DNA of 16,373 bases from Mariprofundaceae bacterium (lineage in GTDB: Bacteria; Pseudomonadota; Zetaproteobacteria; Mariprofundales; Mariprofundaceae), in NCBI GenBank assembly GCA_027018975.1, contig JALUXN010000095.1, positions 1-16,373 on the forward strand, read 5' to 3'. The notes below the pieces were generated by a model. That model searched no databases and was not told where the DNA came from. It saw only the letters and a program-made list of their open reading frames with translations. Each line of letters opens with the position of its first letter. The first letter of the stretch is position 1. Made by a program: the position numbers and the translations under genes. This document shows positions 6,538-12,265 of this stretch, piece by piece.

Positions 6538-7485
6538 TCAGCCAAGCAGCGCATCAACATTGGTCGCCGAACCGAGATAGACCGGCACCCGCTGATGCAG
6601 TGCCTCCGGCTCGACATCCAGCACCGGCTGTCCGGCACTCATCGCCTTACCACCGGCCTGCTCCATCACAAAACCCATCGGGATCGCCTCATAGAGCAGC
6701 CGCAGCTTGCCTGTTACATTTTTCTGGTCTGCTGGATAGAGAAACACGCCGCCCTTGAGCAATGTGCGGTGCATATCGGCCACCATCGCACCGACATAAC
6801 GCATGCCCAGCCCCGTCTCCGCCTTCATGCGGTCAAGATTGTCACCCATACCGTCAAGCCACTTGTCTTTGTTGGACTCATTGACGGAATAGTACCCGCC
6901 GGTCTCCGGAATGCGCATATCGGGGTGGCTCAACTCAAAACGCGCATCGTTCGGGTTGAATGTATAACCGTTCACACCCGCGCCCACCGAGCAGACCAGC
7001 ATCAGCGCCGGTCCGTAGAGCACATAACCGGCCGCCACCACATTGCGCCCGGCCTGCAGCGTATCGGAGACATCCGGCTGCTGATCATTTGGCGTCTCAC
7101 GTTTCACCACCGAGAAGATCGTCCCCACCGGCCCATCGACATCGAGATTCGATGAGCCATCGAGCGGATCCACCAGCACCAGATAATCGGCATGCGCATA
7201 CTCGTCGATCACCAACAGCTCCTCCTGCTCCTCAGAACCAACCGCACAGACAAAACCGGTCGAGCGCATCTCCTCCAGAAAGATCTCATCGGAGAGTACA
7301 TCCAGCTTCTGCTGCTGCTCACCCTGCACATTCTCGCCACCGGCCTCACCGAGTGCGCCACGGAATACTGCGCCACGCAGCACCGCAGCAATCTCAATCG
7401 CCGCGCGCCCTACGCCCTGAATAATCGGCATCATCGCTGCGCCGTTGGCTCCCTGTTTGGCAATATTGTTCAATGTTGTTGGCAT
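6538..7485 (-). CDS. fbp: fructose-1,6-bisphosphatase, class I
   Basis: A 315-residue class I enzyme that hydrolyses fructose 1,6-bisphosphate to fructose 6-phosphate in gluconeogenesis and, in autotrophs, the Calvin cycle. The metal- and phosphate-binding signature LVDPLDGSSNLD is at residues 104-115, with SDEIFLEEM before it. The substrate-binding region YVGAMVADMHRTLLKGGVFLYP and the C-terminal signature KLRLLYEAIPMGFVMEQAGGKA are intact. Length is normal for the family. The start is ATG 7485, preceded by AAGGGAG at 5 bases. A longer in-frame form from 7599 would add 38 residues unlike the family and would run through the promoter. It is the first gene of a compact four-gene run (fbp, uracil-DNA glycosylase, membrane protein, Crp/Fnr) and diverges from gltX. 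Confidence 0.96.
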   Translation of the reverse strand: MPTTLNNIAKQGANGAAMMPIIQGVGRAAIEIAAVLRGAVFRGALGEAGGENVQGEQQQKLDVLSDEIFLEEMRSTGFVCAVGSEEQEELLVIDEYAHADYLVLVDPLDGSSNLDVDGPVGTIFSVVKRETPNDQQPDVSDTLQAGRNVVAAGYVLYGPALMLVCSVGAGVNGYTFNPNDARFELSHPDMRIPETGGYYSVNESNKDKWLDGMGDNLDRMKAETGLGMRYVGAMVADMHRTLLKGGVFLYPADQKNVTGKLRLLYEAIPMGFVMEQAGGKAMSAGQPVLDVEPEALHQRVPVYLGSATNVDALLG

Positions 7486-7490
7486 ATCCG

Positions 7491-7497
7491 CTCCCTT
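7491..7497 (-). promoter_or_regulatory. ribosome binding site deciding the fbp start
   Basis: AAGGGAG on the minus strand, 5 bases before the ATG at 7483-7485. It supports the 315-residue form of fructose-bisphosphatase. Confidence 0.75.
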
Positions 7498-7541
7498 GGT
7501 GACACATCTGAAATTTGTGGCCGCTGATCCTATCGAACGCG

Positions 7542-7570
7542 CGTATATTTTCCACCGCAGATCACTGCAA
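7542..7570 (-). promoter_or_regulatory. predicted sigma-70 promoter of the fbp operon
   Basis: On the minus strand, TTGCAG (7565-7570) and TATACG (7542-7547) are separated by exactly 17 bp. Each matches the consensus hexamer at four or more positions. Transcription would start near 7535, giving a leader of about 50 bases before fbp. A decayed copy of the dispersed repeat at 7569-7606 touches the -35 element. Confidence 0.5.
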
Positions 7571-7606
7571 CTTTTGAGTAACAAATGGTGAGCTAGCAAT
7601 TTTCGT
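7569..7606. repeat. decayed copy of the TTGAGTAAC palindromic repeat
   Basis: AACTTTTGAGTAACAAATGG at 7569-7588 matches AACTCTTGAGTAACAAAATGG at 9960-9980 apart from one substitution and one missing A. The match continues more weakly through the loop and right arm (GCTAnCnATTTT), where the palindrome has been lost. It lies in the fbp-gltX divergent intergenic region. Confidence 0.6.
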
Positions 7607-7676
7607 GAAATCGACCTGCGATCTGGCTAGCTTGCCGCCGCCGCTATGGCACCAATCCACCATTTCAGGAGTTCCC

Positions 7677-9065
7677 ATGACTGTCCGCACCCGCTTCGCC
7701 CCCTCACCAACCGGCATGCTGCATATCGGTGGCGCCCGCACCGCGCTCTTCTCCTGGCTCTATGCGCGCCATCACGGCGGCCAGTTTGTGCTACGCATTG
7801 AAGATACCGATCGCGAGCGCTCCACCGATGAGGCCACGCAGGTGATTCTCGACGGCTTGCAGTGGCTGGGCATCGACTGGGATGAGGAGCCGGTCTTTCA
7901 GGCCGCCCGTCAGGCGCAACACATCGCCGCGGTCGAAAAACTGCTCGCCAGCGGTCAGGCCTACCGCTGCTACTGCAGCAAGGATGAACTCGATGCGATG
8001 CGTGAAGCGCAGCGCGCCGCCGGCAAAAAGCCGATGTACGATGGCCGCTGCCGTCACCGCCACGATGCGCCCGACGATCAACCCTATGTGATCCGTTTCC
8101 GCTCCCCCGATGCGGGCGAGACGATCGTCAATGATCTGGTACTGGGGCCGGTCGAGTTCCCCAACTGCGAGCTCGATGATCTCATCCTGCTGCGCAGCGA
8201 CGGCACCCCCACCTACAACCTCGCCGTCGTCGTCGATGATGCCGACATGGGCATCACCCACGTCGTGCGCGGCTCCGACCACCTCAACAACACCCCGCGT
8301 CAAATCCAACTCTATCAGGCGCTCGGTCTGCCCATCCCTGCGTTCGCCCACATCCCGCTGATCCATGGGCCGGATGGTGCCAAGATGTCCAAGCGCCACG
8401 GCGCGGTGGCGATCACCGAGTATCGCCAGCAGGGCTACCTGCCCGATGCAGTGAACAACTATCTGGCGCGGCTCGGCTGGTCGCATGGTGATGAAGAGGT
8501 GTTCAGCCGCCAGCAGCTGATCGAGCTGTTCGATCTGGCGCAGGTCGGCAAAGGGGCGGCGCGCTTCGACCAGCAGAAGCTCGACTGGCTCAACGGCCAC
8601 TACTTGCGCGAAGCCGATCCCGCCGATCTGGTCGATGATGTGCAGCAGTTCCTCAACCTCGACACCAGCCACGGCCCGGCGCTGGCGGCAGTGATCGCCT
8701 CGCTGCAGGAGCGCTCCAAAAATCTGGTCGATCTGGCCAATGGCGCACGCTTCTTCTATGTTGCACCGAGCGAGTATCAAGAGAAGGCGGTGAAGAAGAA
8801 TTTCCGCGACACCACTTGGCCACTGCTGGAGCAGTTCCTCGCCGCCATCGAAACGATGCCGGAGTTCAACGGCGAAGCCGCACACGCCGCCATCGCCGAG
8901 ATCTGCGCTGATGCTGAGGTCAACATGGGCAAACTGGCGCAGCCGATCCGTATTCTGGTCACTGGTGTCCCTGTCTCACCGCCAATCGATGTCACCCTCG
9001 AACTGCTCGGCCGCAATGAGACCATCGCCCGCCTGAAGCGCGGCATGGAGGCTCTGCGCAGCTAG
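7677..9065 (+). CDS. gltX: glutamyl-tRNA synthetase
   Basis: A 462-residue class I aminoacyl-tRNA synthetase that charges tRNA-Glu. The nucleotide-binding motif is PTGMLHIGGARTALF (HIGG at 16-19), and the KMSKS-type loop is KMSKR at 236-240. A zinc site of the Escherichia coli type is intact at Cys98-x-Cys100-x24-Cys125-x-His127. The catalytic core carries IEDTDRERS and VRGSDHLNNTPRQI. The C-terminal anticodon-binding helical region is complete, ending near LKRGMEALRS. I chose ATG 7677, which has CAGGAG just upstream and begins with the conserved TVRTRFAPSPTG. An upstream in-frame GTG would add 24 unrelated residues. The gene diverges from fbp. No other translation gene is adjacent, and no clear terminator follows it. 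Confidence 0.97.
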   Translation: MTVRTRFAPSPTGMLHIGGARTALFSWLYARHHGGQFVLRIEDTDRERSTDEATQVILDGLQWLGIDWDEEPVFQAARQAQHIAAVEKLLASGQAYRCYCSKDELDAMREAQRAAGKKPMYDGRCRHRHDAPDDQPYVIRFRSPDAGETIVNDLVLGPVEFPNCELDDLILLRSDGTPTYNLAVVVDDADMGITHVVRGSDHLNNTPRQIQLYQALGLPIPAFAHIPLIHGPDGAKMSKRHGAVAITEYRQQGYLPDAVNNYLARLGWSHGDEEVFSRQQLIELFDLAQVGKGAARFDQQKLDWLNGHYLREADPADLVDDVQQFLNLDTSHGPALAAVIASLQERSKNLVDLANGARFFYVAPSEYQEKAVKKNFRDTTWPLLEQFLAAIETMPEFNGEAAHAAIAEICADAEVNMGKLAQPIRILVTGVPVSPPIDVTLELLGRNETIARLKRGMEALRS

Positions 9066-9197
9066 CACGGAAAAAATTAAAGTCGGCCAACCGCACGCCG
9101 ATAGATAACTCTGCTATACAAATTCTATTTGTCTCGCACAATGCAGGTGGTACATGGACTCCCCCTTAGCATGCGTTGACTTGGGCACGATTCAACA

Positions 9198-9214
9198 GAT
9201 CACATGAAGTGATC
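9198..9214. promoter_or_regulatory. 17-bp inverted repeat, possible operator
   Basis: GATCAC-ATGAA-GTGATC is a perfect inverted repeat with a 5-bp centre. It lies about 110 bp before the small Asn-rich gene and begins 17 bp after a TTGACT hexamer (9176-9181) that could be a -35 element, although no good -10 follows. The position would suit a repressor site. The cognate protein is unknown. Confidence 0.45.
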
Positions 9215-9322
9215 CACGTGCCGGAGCGGTGACAGCAGTCGCCATCACAGATCGACGCAGACTAATTGACGCACAGATCGCACAAACAGCGGATCGTGCA
9301 ACCAAGATAAGAGGAGAGAACC

Positions 9323-9661
9323 ATGATTATTTCACCCACCCTGCCACCGGCAGCCGCCATCGAGCAAAGCAGCGTCAACCAATCCCTGCTCAATCAGATC
9401 GACAGCTCACAGCAATCGCGCCGCGCCACCGATACCGTGCAGCTCTCATCGGAAGCGCGCAATCTGGCCAGCACCAAACTGGACAACAATAACAACGCCA
9501 ACAACGCGCAGCTCGCCGCCAAGAACCCCAACGACAACGAGCTGCAAGAGGCGGTACCGGACAACGAAGCTGCCGAGCCACCACGTCCGAACAGCACGGC
9601 AAACGCCACCAATAACGTCGCCCAACAGCAGCAGACCGCCAAGATCGACATCATCGCCTAA
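9323..9661 (+). CDS. Asn/Gln-rich small protein of unknown function
   Basis: A 112-residue protein I do not recognise. It is preceded by AAGAGGAGAG about 5 bases before the ATG, a convincing ribosome site. The composition is low-complexity: rich in Asn, Gln, Ala and Ser, with almost no aromatic residues and no cysteine. Residues 37-47 read DTVQLSSEARN, similar to the 'D.V.LS.EAR' phrase seen in FlgM-like and some other small proteins, but the rest does not look like FlgM. There is an NNNNANN run near 55-61 and a QQQQ run near the C-terminus. No signal peptide or membrane helix is evident, and it is predicted to be largely disordered. It stands alone between gltX and ychF, with an inverted repeat upstream and two hairpins right after the stop. 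Confidence 0.65.
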   Translation: MIISPTLPPAAAIEQSSVNQSLLNQIDSSQQSRRATDTVQLSSEARNLASTKLDNNNNANNAQLAAKNPNDNELQEAVPDNEAAEPPRPNSTANATNNVAQQQQTAKIDIIA

Positions 9662-9662
9662 C

Positions 9663-9680
9663 CGCTCTCGCAGAAGAGCG
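9663..9680. terminator. small hairpin after the Asn-rich gene
   Basis: CGCTCT-CGCAGA-AGAGCG, a perfect 6-bp stem with a 6-base loop, 2 bp after the TAA. There is no T-run, so intrinsic termination is uncertain. It may protect the 3' end. Confidence 0.4.
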
Positions 9681-9692
9681 CTCTCAAACAAA

Positions 9693-9722
9693 GCACCCCT
9701 CTCCCTCACGGCAGAGGGGTGC
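9693..9722. terminator. 10-bp perfect hairpin, terminator-like without T-run
   Basis: GCACCCCTCT pairs with AGAGGGGTGC across a 10-base loop. The stem is GC-rich and perfect, about 30 bp after the small gene's stop. It lacks a following T-tract on either strand, so termination or transcript stabilisation are both possible. Confidence 0.5.
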
Positions 9723-9741
9723 GCAGTAGCTGGGATTAAAC

Positions 9742-9809
9742 CGCAGAGTACGCAGAGCAAACCAAGAACTCATTCAGTCACTACTCTGTGTCACTCTGCG
9801 TACTCTGTG
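9742..9809. repeat. CAGAG-rich inverted repeat pair
   Basis: CGCAGAGTACGCAGAG at 9742-9757 faces CTCTGCGTACTCTGTG at 9794-9809, with 15 of 16 positions complementary and 36 bp between the arms. A further CTCTGTG at 9784-9790 extends the pattern. It resembles the CACAGAG-type intergenic repeats common in proteobacterial genomes. Confidence 0.65.
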
Positions 9810-9894
9810 TGAATGATTTTTCTTTGGTGCTTGGCAATTGCGCGGGATGTATTGCTGGTCTGCGATTGGGATCGTCTATTGGTGAGTTGGGTTG

Positions 9895-9929
9895 AACCAC
9901 AGAGATTACGCAGAATTTCACAGAGTAAA
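9895..9929 (+). repeat. third CAGAG-type element
   Basis: AACCACAGAGATTACGCAGA followed by TTTCACAGAGTAAA. It repeats the consensus CACAGAGTACGCAGAG of the pair at 9742-9809, in the same orientation as the first arm, with a few changes. Confidence 0.55.
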
Positions 9930-9964
9930 TCAACACGCAACCATTCAGCCGCATGCTAGAACTC

Positions 9965-10004
9965 TTGAGTAACAAAATGGTGGGGCTACCATTTTGTTAC
10001 TCAA
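9965..10004. repeat. perfect 17-bp palindrome, TTGAGTAAC repeat
   Basis: TTGAGTAACAAAATGGT (9965-9981) is fully complementary to ACCATTTTGTTACTCAA (9988-10004) around the 6-base loop GGGGCT. The stem is AT-rich and long, and no T-run follows, so an intrinsic terminator is unlikely. A decayed copy lies at 7569-7606, which makes this a dispersed element. Confidence 0.75.
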
Positions 10005-10241
10005 TCGTTGGGTGTTTGCAACGCGACCTGAGTCGCTATTCAGAATGCCTTTGGGATGATCTTCTTTGACACGGTTGACCTGATCCTGCAGGAATCAATC
10101 CTCGCCAACAAATCCGCTCTCCCCTACCATGCGCGCCCGTTTCTAAACCCGCGAAAAACAGACTATCGCCCAACGCAGTTGAGTTGGCTCGCAAGCAACA
10201 CACTGTTTTCGCAATAAAATTCAACAAGCAGGATCAATCAT

Positions 10242-11336
10242 ATGGCTCTCAGCATCGGCATCGTCGGACTCCCCAACGTTGGCAAATCAACACTCTTCAA
10301 CGCCCTCAACGGCGGCGGCGCGGAGGCGGCGAACTACCCCTTCTGCACCATCGACCCGAATGTCGGCGTGGTCAAAGTGCCCGATCCGCGCATGGAGGCG
10401 CTGGCAGAGATCGTCAAACCACAGGCGATGCAGCACGCCATAGTCGAGTTTGTCGATATCGCCGGACTGGTGGCAGGCGCAGCCAGCGGTGAGGGGTTGG
10501 GCAACAAATTCCTCGCCAATATCCGCGAATGCTCGGCGATCGCCCATGTGGTGCGCTGCTTTGAAGATGAGAATGTCACCCATGTCGCAGGCAAGATCGA
10601 TCCGCTCTCCGATATTGAGACGATCGACACCGAGCTGATGCTCAAAGATATGGAGACTGTGCAGAAGGCGGTGCAGCGCACCGAGAAGCAGTGCAAAACC
10701 GGCAACAAAGAGGCGAAAAACTTGTTGGAACTGCAGCAGCGTGTGCTGGCCGGACTGGAGGATGGCGTCACTGTCCGCCGCCAGCAGCTCTCCGCCGATG
10801 AACAGGAGCTGATCAAGGATCTCTGCCTGCTCACCATCAAGCCGGTGCTCTATGTCACCAATGTCGATGACGGCTCGCTGCCCGATGGCAACGCCTATGT
10901 CGATCAGGTGCGCGAATTTGCCGCCGCGGAAGGTGCGCGCGTGGCAGTGGTATCGGCACAGATCGAGTCGGAACTGGCGGAGATGGATGATGAGTCCAAG
11001 CTCGAGTTTTTGTCTGATCTCGGCTTGAGCGAGCCGGGGCTGAACACCGTCATTCGTGAAGCCTACACGCTGCTCGATCTCATCTCCTACTTCACCGCCG
11101 GCGTCAAAGAGGTACGCGCCTGGACCATTCATCGCGGCGACACCGCGCCCAAGGCGGCTGCAGTGATTCACAACGATTTCGAGAAGGGCTTTATCCGCGC
11201 CGAGACCATCGCCTATGAAGACTTCGTCGCCCTCGGTGGCGAAGCCAAAGCGAAAGAGGCCGGCAAGATGCGGCTGGAGGGTAAAGATTACGTCGTGCAG
11301 GACGGCGACGTGCTCCACTTCCGCTTCAACGTCTAA
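10242..11336 (+). CDS. ychF: YchF-type translation-associated ATPase
   Basis: A 364-residue Obg-family P-loop protein of the usual YchF length. YchF hydrolyses ATP rather than GTP, binds ribosomes, and is linked to oxidative-stress control. The P-loop GLPNVGKST is at residues 9-17, the G3 motif DIAGLV begins at Asp72, and the G4 position reads NVDD (207-210) in place of NKxD, as expected for an ATP-specific YchF. A helical insertion covers about 125-185. The C-terminal TGS domain (residues about 280-364) carries LLDLISYFTAGVKEVRAWTI and IHNDFEKGFIRAETIAYEDF, ending DGDVLHFRFNV. The ribosome site is modest (AGGAT). The pth gene often found with ychF is absent. A strong bidirectional terminator follows. 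Confidence 0.96.
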   Translation: MALSIGIVGLPNVGKSTLFNALNGGGAEAANYPFCTIDPNVGVVKVPDPRMEALAEIVKPQAMQHAIVEFVDIAGLVAGAASGEGLGNKFLANIRECSAIAHVVRCFEDENVTHVAGKIDPLSDIETIDTELMLKDMETVQKAVQRTEKQCKTGNKEAKNLLELQQRVLAGLEDGVTVRRQQLSADEQELIKDLCLLTIKPVLYVTNVDDGSLPDGNAYVDQVREFAAAEGARVAVVSAQIESELAEMDDESKLEFLSDLGLSEPGLNTVIREAYTLLDLISYFTAGVKEVRAWTIHRGDTAPKAAAVIHNDFEKGFIRAETIAYEDFVALGGEAKAKEAGKMRLEGKDYVVQDGDVLHFRFNV

Positions 11337-11351
11337 CCGTTCCATTCTCCT

Positions 11352-11398
11352 GAAAACATAAGATCAGCCGCAGTAAGACTGCGACTGATCTGTTTTCC
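11352..11398. terminator. bidirectional intrinsic terminator between ychF and the DUF2939-like gene
   Basis: The stem pairs AGATCAG (11361-11367) with CTGATCT (11385-11391) and CGCAGT (11369-11374) with ACTGCG (11378-11383), with one C-A mismatch and a 3-base AAG loop. It is flanked by GAAAAC on the left and GTTTTC on the right, giving a T-rich tail on both strands. It lies 15 bp after the ychF stop and serves both convergent genes. Confidence 0.85.
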
Positions 11399-11430
11399 AC
11401 ACACGCCCATGATGAGCGTGAACATTGCGA

Positions 11431-11982
11431 TCAATTCAGTACACGCGCCAGCATCGCCTTGGAGAGGGTGGCGCTGGTCAAATGCCAAACCAGCAGACTG
11501 CCATCTTTGGCGATATAAAACTCCGCCCACAGCTGTTTATTCGCATGATTCACGATTTTATACTTGATCGACGCGTAGGAGACTGACTCGCGCGTCATCG
11601 TGCAGGCATCCAGATCAAAACCACTGGCCGCACCCGCCGGCGCGCAGATGCCGCTCTTCTTCACCAGCCCGGCAAACGTCTTTGCATTCACCTTCACCCG
11701 CGGCGCAGGACTCACCACGTCGGCAGAGTTTGCATATTTGCTATGCTGATCCAACTTCACTGGCGCGAGATTTTCCGGCAGCTGGGTCCAAATAGCATCC
11801 TCCAACGCTCGAAAATTGACCGCCTCACTCAGCTCGGAGGCATCGCCCTTTTCGATCCCGGCCTTCAAATGGCCGAAGGTAAAGAATACCCCACCAAAGC
11901 TGGTCACCACCACAACCACGCCACAGGTGAGATAAAAAAGAATCATCCTCAAACCATTATTCTGCTCTTTTTTCTTTGCCAT
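11431..11982 (-). CDS. DUF2939-like single-pass membrane protein
   Basis: A 183-residue protein with a lysine-rich N-terminus (MAKKKEQNNG), one membrane segment at about residues 12-36 (MILFYLTCGVVVVVTSFGGVFF), and a soluble domain outside. The phrase AGIEKGDASELSEAVNFRALEDAI matches the start of DUF2939 domains, which read 'AI..GD...L...VDF..LR..L'. Two cysteines in the soluble part (KKSGICAPAG and LDACTM) could form a disulfide in the periplasm. Function is unknown. The start at 11982 has GAGAGGG upstream. A longer in-frame ATG at 12066 would lie at the predicted transcription start and adds an unlike segment. The gene stands alone, converging on ychF, with its own promoter candidate. Confidence 0.75.
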   Translation of the reverse strand: MAKKKEQNNGLRMILFYLTCGVVVVVTSFGGVFFTFGHLKAGIEKGDASELSEAVNFRALEDAIWTQLPENLAPVKLDQHSKYANSADVVSPAPRVKVNAKTFAGLVKKSGICAPAGAASGFDLDACTMTRESVSYASIKYKIVNHANKQLWAEFYIAKDGSLLVWHLTSATLSKAMLARVLN

Positions 11983-12067
11983 TGATTCACCCTCTCTAAA
12001 GAAAAATTGGTCGCTTGAAGCGCTGCTAAACATCCACACACTGCAGGCTGCCACGACGAACGCCAAA

Positions 12068-12094
12068 ACTATACTTTAATTTACATCTTTTCAA
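12068..12094 (-). promoter_or_regulatory. candidate promoter of the DUF2939-like gene
   Basis: On the minus strand, TTGAAA (12089-12094) and TATAGT (12068-12073) are good hexamers, but the spacer is only 15 bp. The region is AT-rich, unlike its surroundings. Transcription would start near 12061, about 79 bases before the chosen ATG. Confidence 0.4.
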
Positions 12095-12168
12095 AGCGAA
12101 AAAACAGAACAGCAGAACCATCGCATAACGCTCAACCACGCCACCACCACACCCTGCACCAGATAGAT

Positions 12169-12184
12169 TCCCGCCTACGCGGGA
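12169..12184. repeat. TCCCGC/GCGGGA hairpin repeat
   Basis: TCCCGC-CTAC-GCGGGA within GATTCCCGCCTACGCGGGAG. It is the same type of short GC-rich palindrome as at 15184-15203, a REP-like intergenic element common in proteobacteria. It lies between the HD-GYP gene and the promoter of the DUF2939-like gene. Confidence 0.55.
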
Positions 12185-12265
12185 GTGACCATTATTCAAC
12201 GATGCGCGGGAACGGCCGTTTTGCTGCGATTGACCTGAGCGAGTCAGAGCGACCCGCTCATATCG

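Larger units (their letters stand above)
9662..10241. other. 580-bp gene-free region rich in hairpins and repeats
   Basis: No convincing protein or tRNA gene is seen between the small Asn-rich gene and ychF. It holds two hairpins after the stop codon, three related CAGAG-rich elements, a perfect 17-bp palindrome, and then about 200 bp of unassigned leader before ychF. Such packing of repeats is typical of a repeat-collecting intergenic site. Confidence 0.6.

Noticed and set aside
7791..8885. A 364-residue minus-strand frame opposite gltX.
   Set aside because: It is entirely antisense to a well-supported synthetase and has no domain features. It is a codon-bias shadow.
9742..9929. CAGAG repeats considered as a CRISPR array.
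   Set aside because: The units are short, irregularly spaced and in mixed orientation, and no cas gene is present.
9781..9975. A 64-codon minus-strand frame within the repeat region.
   Set aside because: It is made of the CAGAG repeat and flanking sequence, without a ribosome site or recognisable features.
10056..10217. A 53-codon plus-strand frame before ychF (MIFFDTVDLILQES...).
   Set aside because: It has no ribosome site and no recognisable family. It may be chance or a gene remnant.
10287..11345. A 352-residue minus-strand frame opposite ychF.
   Set aside because: It is antisense to ychF with low-complexity character and no recognisable domain.
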